Positions 37,768-49,672 of a DNA stretch of 64,000 nt are shown here, in pieces. This stretch comes from Sipunculus nudus. Taxonomy: Eukaryota > Annelida > Sipuncula > Golfingiida > Sipunculidae. The DNA is taken from positions 29,613,079-29,677,078 of the forward strand of contig CM049307.1 of assembly GCA_026874595.1 (NCBI GenBank), given 5' to 3'. A program made the translations under genes and the position numbers. How positions within the stretch are numbered: the first letter of the stretch is position 1; each line of letters opens with the position of its first letter. The notes under the pieces were generated by a model, which did not search any database, had not been told where the DNA came from, and saw nothing but the letters and a program-made list of their open reading frames with translations.

Positions 37768-39082
37768 TGCAGCCTGTTCTTTAACTTTACAGCCACTACG
37801 ACTACTGCAGCCACAGAGTTCGCGTTCTCACAGCACTGTTTGACAACTCGGTGCGGGAAACCGCTTGCTCCCCATCACTTTCGGGGGACCCCAGGATAAA
37901 TGATCTGGTGCTATTTTGAGACCCCTCCCACCTGCCTACCTGTGCGTTCTGTTTGTGAGGCACGTGAGACTCAACACAACACACTGAAAGGCAGCAGTGC
38001 ATGCATAAGTGAGCCTTGAAAAATCAATGAAACAATATCATGAGACAGTATCTGAACAGTAGCACTTTGGTGTACGTTTGTTTAGCATTTATAGGCTTCA
38101 ATCTGCTATTTTTAGGAGAAACGCACTAAAGGGGAACTGTGAAGTAAAATTAGTTAACATTTTTAAAATGACGGCAACGGAGATTTGTGATGTTTACAGT
38201 TAACAGAAAGCATCGGTTATTTTTTGCTTAATTTTTTTTTCATCTAGGGAATTCTATTGTTTAAACAAATAAATAGGCCTAATGACTAAGTGTAATCCAC
38301 TGCATGTGTTCCTTAATGCAAATAATCTAGCGATTTTAGACCGTGCACCCACCCTCCTTTAAATATCACTTCTTACTGCTGTGATATTCCTACATATTTT
38401 TTATAGACACGTAAAGAATGCATAAAAAGATTTCGTACAAAAAGTAAATTAAAAATAAACTCATTAGTCACACAAAGTTACATGAAATAGGCCAATAAAT
38501 GAGAAAAAATCCAAGTTGCGTTGCCAAGCCGATAGGTGTTACTCGAGGTGCAGTTTGACATTAAATAGGACTGCTAATTCGGGAAACGCTGCCGTCTGCT
38601 ATGTACTTCCTGATGTTCTTGCCAGATGTCGCTAGGGTTCAAATCGGGCGGGAGAAGGTTTTGGCGGCTGAGCGCACGTGGAGGTGTCGAGCCAGCGGGA
38701 GGAAGCGCTGCATATACTTTAACTTTATGCAATATCAAGGAGGGCCCTCCAGGCCAGGGAATAGCAAGACGAAAGAAAAAATAACTAATCAGGGGGCCTT
38801 CTCGGCTCGCTCTCCAGCTCACATACACAAGTGAAGAGAAATTTCGGCGGTCTCGCTGGAGTCCCGTTCGCTACTGTCCAACAAGAGGCCACTGGCGAGC
38901 TATTCCAAACATTCGGTGATTTCCCGGGCCGGGCAGGACCGGGGGCTCCAGGAAGCGGGCTCAACTTACCGCTGGGGCTACGTACACGCTCGCCATTTGG
39001 TAGGCTGGGAAACCCTACCTCTGCTGGCCCTAGAACACACAACATACTACACAAGGGGTACCTTCGATAATTCGCCGACAAA
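37768..39082. promoter_or_regulatory. Bidirectional promoter interval between the two PDZ genes
   Basis: 1315 bp separate the two divergent start codons. CpG-rich patches lie next to each gene (about 37768-37900 and 38520-39082), with an AT-rich middle (38000-38520). CACGTG E-boxes occur at 37961-37966 and 38675-38680. No TATA box at a convincing position. The long GC-rich 38530-39082 stretch is most likely 5' UTR and core promoter of the plus-strand gene. Transcription starts cannot be fixed from sequence. Confidence 0.65.
38106..38115. promoter_or_regulatory. Consensus MEF2 site
   Basis: CTATTTTTAG matches YTAWWWWTAR at every position. It lies between the two PDZ genes, 339 bp from the minus-strand start and 968 bp from the plus-strand start. 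PDZ-LIM/Zasp genes are muscle genes and MEF2 is a muscle regulator, so the site is plausible; the local AT richness makes a chance match possible. Confidence 0.4.
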
Positions 39083-39193
39083 ATGGCAGAAGTGTTATTC
39101 AGGGCCAAGCTACAGCGTGAAAATGGCAGCAAGAAATGGGGCTTTTGTCTACAGGGAGGCGCGGATTGTAAACGGCCATTGGTGCTTATTCAA
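39083..39193 (+). CDS. Exon 1 of the plus-strand PDZ gene (start and first half of PDZ)
   Basis: Seen: ATG in a strong context (ACAAAATGG), 37 codons, donor CAA|GTAAGT in phase 0. The protein starts MAEVLFRAKLQRENGSKK and continues WGFCLQGGADCKRPLVLIQ (residues 19-37): the W-G-F-x-L-x-G-G carboxylate-binding loop of PDZ-LIM proteins. Exon 2 (54492) supplies the rest. Family knowledge: an N-terminal PDZ of this type is found in Zasp/Cypher, PDLIM1-7 and Enigma, which scaffold alpha-actinin at Z-discs and stress fibres. It is the divergent partner of 37654-37767, with which it shares MxEV, the WGF-L-GGAD stretch and the intron position. The 94-residue minus-strand and other plus-strand frames here are shadows. 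Confidence 0.93.
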
Positions 39194-39755
39194 GTAAGTG
39201 AATCAAAACGCCCCGAACCAGGGGTATACAAACCCTGCCACGGGCTGCATCGAAGGGCTGATAGCAATTAGTGAGGGTACGTGCTGCCAGTACTGTAACA
39301 TGATGGACAGCGATCGGTCACTCTGTTTATGTCAGGTTTTTCACTGTAATTGCACAAATTTTTTGGGAGGTTCTTGGATTGGTTGACGTGTACGATGAAT
39401 GACATGTATAAGTCGGGTGTGCATTAACCACAGACATATAATTTTGGGGTTTCTGAAGATAAGCCTCTTGTATTTTCATTTCAGTAAAGGTCACGTGCAC
39501 TGTGACTAAAATAAGGTCTTTGCAACCCACTTACTGGGGTCCCTCTCGTTCCGATAACTATGCATACCTGCTGTAGGAGGTCCATACTTTTGATAATGTA
39601 CAAACAGGTTTCAGCTTGAACATATATTTCAATAGAAGAATAGGCCTTAGATTTGTTATGCATGACAGTGTGATACAATGTGACTATGTCTTGACTTTAA
39701 TATAGGGCCAGTGCCAACTTCCATGAAAATCACCATGCAGCTTATGCTATAGCTA

Positions 39756-39806
39756 CCTGCATATATATATGTAGGCCTAATGAAGGCCTACATATATATA
39801 CAGGCT
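39756..39806. repeat. Near-perfect inverted repeat (hairpin)
   Basis: Left arm 39756-39778 (CCTGCATATATATATGTAGG then CCT) and right arm 39784-39806, separated by AATGA. The arms pair over about 21 bases with one bulge. It is in intron 1, about 560 bp downstream of exon 1. Confidence 0.8.
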
Positions 39807-40117
39807 ATGATGTCATAGGAGAATAATGTCATTTGCAGGGCCTGATGTCATAAAAAGTGTATCATCTGCATAAACTGGAGGAACTGACAGCACAGTTCAT
39901 CAATTTACTTTGACATGTAGGCCCTATATAACATTGAAAAATAACTGCATGGTGGCTTATTACACAAAGTTGAAATCTTCCACCTTTCAGCTGGTTTCAT
40001 TTTCAGTTCAATCACCTGACACTGACAAGCCATAATTTTACACATGTTTATTTACTTGTCAAACAAACTTCAGCCATTTTTCAATTGCTCTGTTAATAAG
40101 CTGAAGTATCAATAAGT

Positions 40118-40348
40118 GATCCAGGGGGGGAAGGGGGGCAGTGGCGTAAATTTTCTTCCAGGGTGGGGGGGGGGATGACTTTGAATATATAAATATATAC
40201 ACACAATATAATATATACCTTTTTCAGTAGCGACAGCTTGTCACCCCAAACGTCGATTTTAGATGAACCAGGCCCTATCAGTTTATTTCAGAAGGCCTGT
40301 GTGTCATGTTGTCATGGCTACTTTTTCAGGGTCTCTGAGTGACATATT

Positions 40349-40390
<42 letters not shown>

Positions 40391-40685
40391 TATTATAAAT
40401 ATATATATATATTTATATATATATAATTAATTATATTTCAAATAATTATAATATTATAACAGAAAATAAGTTATTTTGTGAATTCTAAGCAAGGTTAAGA
40501 TGTAACATTTTTTAGTAAATTGATCCAAAGTCTTTAATTCTATTTATCAATATATTTCATTTGCAATATTATAATATTATTCTCTGAAAAGATGGCAGGA
40601 TGATTACATTGGCCATCCCCCCCTTTGCCAAAAAGTGGGGGGTATATATACCCCCATCCCCCCTATATTGACGACCCTGGGGGGG
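40118..40685 (+). repeat. Dispersed repeat, copy 1
   Basis: Shares with 44138-44583, in the same orientation and order: CAGTGGCnT-AATTTTTCTTCCAGGG, a G run, GATGACTTTnnATATA, CTCTGAGTGnCATATTCAAA, an AT microsatellite, TTTTGTGAATTCTAAGCAAG, ACATTTTTTAGTAAAT, TCTTTAATTCTATTTAT, TTTGCAATATTAT, TCTCTGAAAAG, GATGATTACATTG and GCCAAAAAGTGGGGG. Copy 1 has about 110 extra bases (about 40217-40330) containing ACGTCGATTTTAGATGAACC that copy 2 lacks. AT microsatellites at 40351-40386 and about 40398-40424. Confidence 0.9.
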
Positions 40686-41147
40686 TTGGGGGGGCATGTG
40701 CATGCATGCAGGGGGTCTGAACATACCATTTTCAGCTGCTGCAACCTCTCTAAGGTTTTCAAGCCAACTATTGAGGTCTGGCTTTTCCTTTTTTCAGAAC
40801 CAAAGGACTTTTTTTTTAATGTTTTCTCAGAAGTAGCTATGACTTTACTCGTAGTCTAAGCTTGTACCCTCCCTTCCTAACTCCTGCAAAGCATGGACCA
40901 TTGATGGATATGTATGGACATTTCACCAAATATAGCAATAGCATGCATCCATAATATATATATATATATGTCCAACAACTCCCAAGAATGATTATAACAC
41001 ACATCTGCAATGTGAAAGTTTAGATTAAGTCATATGCTATTTAATTTAGGCTTTCATAAATATCTTATATTCATTATTCATGTCATACATAAATCATGCA
41101 TATTGAAGTTTTTGCCACCATCTCCCCTATAAATGCAATATTATATA

Positions 41148-41285
41148 CAGTGAAACCTCGTTGTGTTGAACTCGCTTAAGTCGAATACCACGCTTATGTC
41201 GAAGTTACAGACATGATATTCCGGACACCTCTAGTTAAATTATTACCAAATAAAACCTGCTTGAGTCGAATCTCGGATGTTTCAA
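41148..41285 (+). mobile_element. Pogo-like transposon end
   Basis: TA followed by CAGTGAAACCTCGTTGTG, then GAACTCGCTTAAGTCGAATA, the typical left end of pogo-like elements with repeated AAGTCGAA motifs. It runs into an AT microsatellite at 41287, and no right terminus is seen, so it is a fragment. Confidence 0.65.
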
Positions 41286-41286
41286 A

Positions 41287-41288
41287 TT

Positions 41289-41341
<53 letters not shown>
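41287..41341. repeat. (AT)n microsatellite
   Basis: About 26 uninterrupted AT units directly after the pogo-like fragment. Confidence 0.97.
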
Positions 41342-41345
<4 letters not shown>

Positions 41346-43500
41346 ACCTGCTGAAAATGCATCCTGTAAGATGTAGGACCAGAGAGTCTTATAATCAATA
41401 TATGCAAGTTCAAAGAGTGCAGCAGGAGTTCTGTGATGGCTTACAATTTAGGATCATTTTTTTCTCTTAAAAATGTGACTATTACAAAGGAAGAATAGCA
41501 AACGGCACAATGGACAGAAAAGGTTTATTTGTATTGACTGAAAAAATGGCAATAATTTATAACACTGCGATAATTTATATTCAGATTCAATTCTGGTGTT
41601 TTAAGCAAATTAAACACACTCAAGGCTGACAGCTTCTGTTTGCTAAAGGCTACTGGCAGGCACAGATACATGCTCTTTTTGTTCAAATATCAATATTTGT
41701 TGATAACTGATTGCTTAATTATGCCCAATAGTCCTCTATAAGATTGCCAATATGATAAACAGCCTTATAAGATATTAATTTTTGTGGACAAGCAATTGCT
41801 TCATTTTGTTCTATAGCATTGCCCATATAAAAATCAGATTTAAAACATTCAATTCAAGGGTGTAAAGGGACAAATGAGTATTAAGTTATTTTTTTTAACA
41901 GTTGATTCATATGCATTGATGGTAGTATAATTCAGCTAAGTACTTCATCCACATATAAATGAAAACTCTGACTACCCATGTATGATTGAGGAATTACTGA
42001 TTCATTAACTGATGAAACAGATTTTATCAACAGTGTTAGACAACTCTTTAATATTTTTGGTGAGTGAATTTGTCATCCTTTGCATACAACTGTCTGTGAC
42101 ATGGGGGGGCAGGGGACTTTTGAACAAGAGCTGTTAAAACTACGTTCAGTTGATATGAAGTATAATATGCCACAGATCTTGGGAGCAGAACATGGTATAT
42201 GTGGAGTGCAAAACCAAAAATTATCAAGTGAGGACCTCATTAACTTGAAATACCATTAACAGTCCTTAACAAGTGATGCTATTTAAATATTTAAGATCTG
42301 AATGAATCCTGTTCCAAAGTGTTAGACTATAAATGATATGTGTTTGAAGTTAAAATATATCATTATAAGATCTCACAAATTATAATCATTCCCATATTGT
42401 GACATATGTCTCTGTCGCTGCTGCTAATGCTGGTATTATTACCAAGTAATAAAATAATGAAAATAAGATTTTAGATAACAAGAACCAAAATGTCAACTTT
42501 AGGATAAATCTATCAGTAATCCTTACTTAGTTAATCGATATAACTATAATTATTGTTCATAATTTATTTTATTATTACAAATATGTTATTACTTCATTTA
42601 GGCATTTCAAACGGCCAGTTCAATACAATTTAGCAAACCAGGTATTTCACAGATTTACCATCATAACATTTATTATTGCAATTATGTATTAATTATTGTG
42701 TCTGGAATATTTTCATGGTTGAATACATAAATGTTCATGTAAGAGTTAATTAGTGAGATTGTCAAGGTAGTCTCGCAAGGAAATGAATTAATGAATTGTC
42801 TTTGACACTTAGCACATCAAGATTTTCAAACTGGCAGGAAGAATAATCATTAGGGTATAATTAACCTGAGAGTGAGAAATGTTCATTTTATTTGTATTGT
42901 CTTTACCTTCTATATATATGAGTCACCTAGGACGGGGACAGGCAGTGATAGTTACAGTTTGGAGCTGGAGTTAGCATTTAGATCATCAACAAGTCTGCTG
43001 CTCCTGGATCTCCCAAACAACAGAAATATATCACCGAACAACAAACATAAAATTCCAACCGGTGATAGTATTATATATCTTTATTAATGTCTTAGATTAG
43101 GTGTGCTGGTGGCTAGTCAGTCTCATTCTAGTTCCAGGATAAAGCATGAGGTAGCTAGTGTATATAAGTCTTAACAAATCTGATCTGGGGTGGGATCAAG
43201 GTTTCTTTTTTCCCTCTGAAACAGACCGTAAGCCATCATTTTCTGTTGCTAGGGTAAACAATTAATGTCCCTACAAGCTGTGTATGCATGCTGTGGTTCA
43301 TTCAGGTGTACCTTTTACTTGTGTAAGCAACTTATCATTTTATAGCTGTCCCTGCACTGAAAGGCTGCTGATGTATATAGATTGTGGATGCCTGTCGAAC
43401 AACCTTATGTTTCTAAATATTTTGGTTTGTAAACTGTAGTTCATTTAATGAGCTTCATAAAAAATACCTGTTTTCATTCACAGAAAAAAAACACCTATTA

Positions 43501-43839
43501 GGCCAAAATAAAAAAAAAGGTACGGTTCTCAGGCACTTTTTTTCAGAAATCAATGAGGGCGGGCGCTTTTTTTATTTTAAATATTTTGGTATGTTTCAAT
43601 AAAAATGTCAAATGATAAAGGAAAAGCATGAAAATAACAGTTTTATTTTGCTAAACAAGTAAAAGCACTACAAAACAAAGGAAATTGTATGGTTTTATCT
43701 TCTTGAAAGAAATGTCGGAGCGGCAGCAGCTCACAATTTGGAAAGTTTTTATTGAAAATCAAAATAAAAATTTTTGATGCGGGGGTTTAAAATTGATGTG
43801 GGCGGTGCCTGAGAACCATACCTTTAATTTTTTTTGGCC
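43501..43839. mobile_element. PIF/Harbinger-like MITE with TTA target duplication
   Basis: 339 bp bounded by about 35-bp inverted repeats: left 43501-43536 begins GGCCAAAATA and ends GGTTCTCAGGCAC; right 43805-43839 begins GTGCCTGAGAACC and ends TTTTTTTTGGCC. TTA flanks both ends (43498-43500 and 43840-43842). A GG-starting terminus plus a 3-bp TTA duplication is the PIF/Harbinger signature. No transposase, so it is a miniature non-autonomous copy. The arms differ by only a few bases, suggesting moderate age. Confidence 0.88.
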
Positions 43840-44137
43840 TTAGGGATGGATCTTAAATCTACTGGATTATTCTTGGAGTAATTCATAAGTAAAGTTATTT
43901 TATCGAATTTATTCTTTTAATTTGAATAAACCAGTAGATACCACTACCCGCCACAGTGAGAAAATATTTCTTCCAGAGCACCCTTTGATTTGTTCATCTG
44001 AAAAATCCCCCACCTCTCCCATTTTGAGCAAAATATACTCCAGCTGACCTTGAAAGATATTGTCAAAGGAAAACTCATTATTTTTGTTAGGGCATTTATA
44101 TGTAAGTGGAGATCAGGTATGATAGGAGAAACTCTGT

Positions 44138-44192
44138 CTCAGTGGCATCAATTTTTCTTCCAGGGTGGGGGGGGGGGGGTGACTTTTTATAT

Positions 44193-44236
<44 letters not shown>

Positions 44237-44261
44237 TTTTAGTGTCTCTGAGTGGCATATT

Positions 44262-44308
<47 letters not shown>

Positions 44309-44583
44309 AATATAAAAAATATGCTTAATCATATTTCAAATAATTATAACGTTTTAGTAAATAAGTTATTTTGTGAATTCTAAGCAAGGTTTAGATATAA
44401 CATTTTTTAGTAAATAGATCCAGTCTTTAATTCTATTTATTAATATATTTCGTTTGCAATATTATATTAGTTTTCTCTGAAAAGTGGGGGGGGGGGGATG
44501 ATTACATTGACCATCAACCCCTTGCCAAAAAGTGGGGGATATAAATACCCCCCCCCCCATCCCCCCTATATTGATACCCCTGC
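44138..44583 (+). repeat. Dispersed repeat, copy 2
   Basis: Direct-orientation partner of 40118-40685, 4.0 kb downstream, with AT microsatellites at about 44199-44230 and 44264-44303 and G/C runs at 44164-44179, 44486-44497 and 44550-44569. It lacks the 110-base segment present in copy 1. Short frames of Tyr-Ile repeats are from the microsatellites. Confidence 0.9.
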
Positions 44584-47466
44584 TCTGTCTGCATATAAAT
44601 TTACATAGGTTCATGCTGGCTAAATACTAAAACTTTGTTGTATCACACACATTTAAGCCTTTTTGCCCTTGCATGAAATGCTCATAACCTTGACGTTCTT
44701 GCAAATTTAGTGTGTTGCCAAAATGTTCTTTCAGTGTTCACATGGACAGGATGCAAGCTTTTACCTCAATCAATTATTTTTTTTTTTAAACAGCCATCTC
44801 ACCAGACTTCTGGACATTTTGGGCTATCTTGATGGAAAAACGTAAAGTAAAGGATTTCAAGTTTAATTTTGATCAGAATAGTTATAAAACAACTTACATG
44901 CCATGTGAAAGGAGTTTTAATCACTCTGTCAAACAAATAGACCCAAGACTCCTCAGTAGAAATAGTACATACATCTATCAAGACACAAAAAAACCTTTGT
45001 TATTTGAATAAAGGTTATGAAGATCATAATAAATAAAAAAAAGCCAACAAAGCAATAAACAGATTCTGACAATGTTTAATAAACTTATAGCTATGTTATA
45101 ATAAACAAACTGACTAATACTGAAAAAAGCCCTACCTCTTTGATAAAAGTGATATTGACTCATTACATTGGCATTACATTACATAAAGTCTGATGTATAA
45201 TCACATGTAAATGGTTTTATAGAAGAGGATTAACTTCTTACTGTTAACATCAGTAATATAGAGGTGTACAAATTATTTATTATAGGTTTGTCAAGTGAGA
45301 GCATATATGGTCACTACATGAGCTCTCATAGTGCATTCAAATCTAAGGTTCAATCCATCAGTGTGACAAAGGGTCCACCTACATGTCATTTTGTTGTCAC
45401 TACACAAGGTTAGCTAGGGATCAGAAATGATCCACATCTCTCATATGCATTTACAATTATGCACATTTGAGTGCATATAATTAATCTGAATGTAATTACT
45501 GCACAACTGGAATAGATTTTCTTGACATTTTTATAGCTATATTGCTTAAATGAAAATGCTGATTCATGGTCAGGCAAGGTAAGTTTCGTTTACCTGTTTA
45601 GTGCAGCATGAGGGTTGCTTAACTGTGTTGCTTTTGTAGGTAAACCAAATAGGAGTGTTTCCATGTAACCTAAAAATTTCCTATTCCATTATTATCATTA
45701 ACCTGAGCATAGTTTTCTCTTGAATCATATTTTGTCTAACTGAGATAAATTTCTTCTACAATGGTATTCAGCAGTTCAGATATAGACAGAGTTTGTATCT
45801 CTTGATACAAGAAACAATATCCTGTGAGCGCCGTAATAGTATGATATGTGACAAAATACATATCAATAACATAACAAACTTAGAACTTAAAAAAATAATT
45901 TTCAAACTGTAATAAATTTTATTTTCAACCAATAGTAGAATGCTGTCCACATGCAATTTTCTCTTACCAGTGACATTTCATCTTGCATTCCTTAGATGGG
46001 CTGAGAGACTTTTATAAAAATGTTTGACATCACTTACCATTGGATGATCAAATATTGTCAGTGTATAGGCATAATCAAAATGGAAAGAAACAAGATATTT
46101 ATGAAATTTGCCCTGGCAATATGATGTATCAAAGGACTACGTATTCTTATAACCTTCTTAAAGACAGTATCTGTCTTACATCTAGTGTGTACCTGTGTTC
46201 CAGACAGTATCACATGGCACTGTCTGAAGATAAGTAATAAGCAAAAATATATATAGAAATGTGGGGTTTAAAGTCTAATAAACATCACTTTGATCATCCA
46301 ATGCCAGGTTGTCCAGAGAGGGGGAAGGTTTTATTTCATGCACAAGTAGTGATAATGCTGCCATCCGTTTAGCAGCACCTTGGAGCATCTTAGTCCTGCA
46401 AGTTCAAACTGAAGAGTAAGCAGTGTTGAGTATACTGGTAAGTGCAGGACACATCTGAGATACCTACAATACAGATTCATGAAGGTAGATGATGATGTGA
46501 AGCAGACTTTGCTTCAAATCTCCAGTAGGGATGTGGTGCATTCCTTCCATCAGTAATACATACATGCCATGTATTTATGTAGCAGCAGGTGGGCCCTAAG
46601 ACCCTGGGGCTACCGTGTTGGAAATACCAGCATTTTGTGTATGTTAAACACAAAGAAATGCTCAGTACATCTTATAATAGGTATATACTGCAACCTGATT
46701 GGGCTATCAACTGCTATTTACTGATTCTAAGTTTATCCCATAAAAGTATTTTTTTTAAATGATGCAGCTAATGAGTTAACCAATGCCTGTATATTAATGT
46801 TTTAAAAAATACAAGACATTGTGGTAATAAATTGCATATACAAACGTGTTTAATGAAGCATTTCCAAGAAATGGTATGTAACATGAGGATTGTGTTGAAC
46901 TATTCTGAATCAGGATTCCCATTTATCAGTGTAATTGGATGACAGGAGTGTGCATATCTTTGTAAGCATATAGCAAAAAGAGGATTTGCAAATAAATACA
47001 TCAGCATTTGCATTCTTAAAGGCTTCACTTATATTTTAAGGTGGTCAGCAGGTTAGGATACAGTGTTTCTCTACCATAGGTATTTTTTAAAATTTGTACA
47101 TTTTATTTGCAACAAACTTTGATCCATCTGAAGCTGTGGGAAGAGTAATAGAGTAGCTGATGTGTTTACAACTTTTTTTCTAATTTTTGTTTTGGAGACA
47201 TGCAAAACAGCAACAATAGCAGCCTTTTGGTTATTGGTTATAAATCTTTTTAGTAATCTAGACTTACCATGGTTCATGTTGAGTGCAGGGTCTCTTTTCT
47301 TCTCAACAAACAGTCAGTCAAACACTAGATGTAATAAGATTATTATCAGAGTTCATTACCCCATGGCTGATTTGAATGTTATGTTAGAAATATGGAAGAA
47401 ATCTGAATTATAGACATGATCCTGGTGTAGGTGTAGATAGGTGTTATCTACAAGTTCAGCATTATT

Positions 47467-47695
47467 AGCTCACCTGAGAATTATTACTGTGGCAGCACAT
47501 CTGTCCATCAGCTGTCAGTTATCTCTCAGCTATTTTTCTCAATGCCAGAAAGGACAAGCTTTTGTAAGCTAAAGGTGAAGTTCCTTCTCTACACCTACAG
47601 ATCTGTGGCAAAAGAGTTCCTCTTTTGAAAGAACCTGCAAGATCTGCTCAGATGTCTTGACTAGGGGTTATAATTTCCAGACACACCTGTAGTTT
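47467..47695 (+). repeat. Fragment of a TTAGCTCACCTGAG-type repeat
   Basis: Begins ATTAGCTCACCTGAGAATTA and contains GCACATCTGTCCATCAGCTG, TTTTGTAAGCTAAAGGTGAAG and AGGGGTTATAATTTCC. These blocks resemble common molluscan interspersed repeats; only one copy is present in this window, so the call rests on style. Confidence 0.35.
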
Positions 47696-49672
47696 TGTAC
47701 ATAACACCTGAAATTCTGAAATAGTTGTTATATTCTAATTATATGGTTATTTTTATCTTAATACAATTTTATTCTATACCATGGGCCTATCCTTAAAAAA
47801 AAAGTTAGAGCCAGGGTTACATGGATTAATTTTAGAGTAAATGCCCTCAATGTATTTTAAAGAACATCTTAACAGAAACGTATTGTGGCTGATTACTAAG
47901 TCTCTTCATTCAACGTTTACACAACAGAAAATCACTGTTTTCCACTGACTAACAATTATATGTTTACAGTATTGATGCGCCATCATACCTTGATACCTTA
48001 GGTTATATAGTATTGATCCATGGTACCCAGGGAACAAGGCCAACTTGCCAGGGCCTGTTAGGCTGCAGACAGACAAACCTAGTTTAATGGTGTGGATTTA
48101 ACCCTTAGCGGGGTGGGCATAATTCATTCATTATTGCCTGCTGCTTGTTACTAGCTGGTAAAACATATAAAATAACCACTAGTGCTGGGTTCTTCTCATA
48201 AAAGGTTCCTGGGCCTCTAGATATTTTTCTTTGAGGTATAATGGGGCATTACTCCTTCATTACTGTCAACAACCTGTTAAAGACAGGTAAGACATACATC
48301 AGGAACTCAAGCACCCATTTTGATTGTGTATAACTGTGTATACCTTGGGCCAGAGGTGTATCTTCTTCGTGAAAAGAAGGAAACTGATCTGCAAGGAATA
48401 ACAGCCAGAAAGCAAAAACCACCAAAACCCTGGATAAGCTGAAGAGTGGCTGGGTTCTATGTGTTCATTAGAGTTCTTATTGAGCAGAAGTCTGTCAATA
48501 ATCTTTAAATATTACAAGAAATGAACAAATATTTCAGAGAATCAGTTGGAATTTCACCAGTTTTTCAGTTTTATGACCACACCTTAAACTTCCATAACCT
48601 GTCATATGAAGCTGGGAAATGCATTTATATTGAAAAATGCTTATTCTTTCTTTTTTTTTAATTGTGAGATCCATTTATACTTATTAATTTCTTCTACTTA
48701 ACAAGTTAATTAAACAAAAGCAGGCTAATAAGAAATGTGTAGCTTATCCTGTGACATAAAAAAAGAAAAATATATCTTTTGTCAGTTTTTCAATTAAAAG
48801 TTACTAGTTATAATTGACACCAATACAATGTACTGCCTCAACAGTAAATCATAATGATGTAATAGGTTATTTAATATTAAACTAGAAATAATTGGGTTCA
48901 TAATGGTTCTTAATTTGCACTAATTACAATGTCCCATGTAGGAAGCAATTCTGAAATTCAGTATATCACACATCATCTTAATTATAGAAGAATCTTGGGT
49001 AAATTTCACAACTATTGTTCAAATGGTTCTTGAAATAATAGAGATGAAAGGACATATAAATATATTACCTGGTAGCCATACTGGATTTCTGATGACAATG
49101 CACATCTTCTCATAGGGACAATTGTCTGTAAAAAAAAATCATGGTAACTGTTGGAAGGGTTCTTGAGATGATTCCTTCAAAGAAAGTATGGAGGAAACAA
49201 TAAACATGATCAACATGTAGGGGCACACTCCAAGGTGGGGCCCTAATTACAGACTTCAAACTCATTTTATAATTGTATCTACATAAACACCCACCAATCC
49301 ACAGAAGTGAGGCAACAGAACAAGGACCATGTATCAATCATTAAAAAAAAAAAAGAATCTTTGGAGGGACTTTTTGTTGTGAGCTGATGACCTGCTGTGC
49401 CAGACTTGCTAGAACAGCTTTTATACATGGGATCAGCTGGGGTAGGGCAGGGACATGTCTTTTACCCCTTCTAGTGGTCTGACTGGAACTGTCAACAGGT
49501 TGTCAATCACTATAAAGCAGCATCTCATGTAACACCTATTCCTCAAGACAGCTATGTGCACTATGGTTGGCACTCCTTTGTTAAGGAAAGTACACAGAGA
49601 TGGCCAGGACATTTAAGTGCTGCAGTTTGTACCTGAGTTCTATTTCACATTTCATTCTGTTTTTGTATAATG

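Noticed and set aside
37475-37899. Two overlapping plus-strand frames of 122 and 110 codons
   Set aside because: They lie opposite exon 1 of the minus-strand PDZ gene in a CpG-rich, stop-poor patch. Only the minus strand gives a recognisable protein (WGFRLEGGAD) and a matched splice donor.
38785-39132. 115-codon minus-strand frame
   Set aside because: Shadow of the GC-rich 5' UTR and exon 1 of the plus-strand gene; no recognisable motif.
45285-45420. tRNA/SINE-like GGTTCAATCC
   Set aside because: B-box match alone; no A box, cloverleaf or tail.
49071-49127. 57-nt minus-strand stretch with TTTTTTTTACAG and CAG|GTAATA
   Set aside because: Upstream of the minus gene's promoter patch and giving no PDZ or other known peptide in any frame; most likely chance splice signals.
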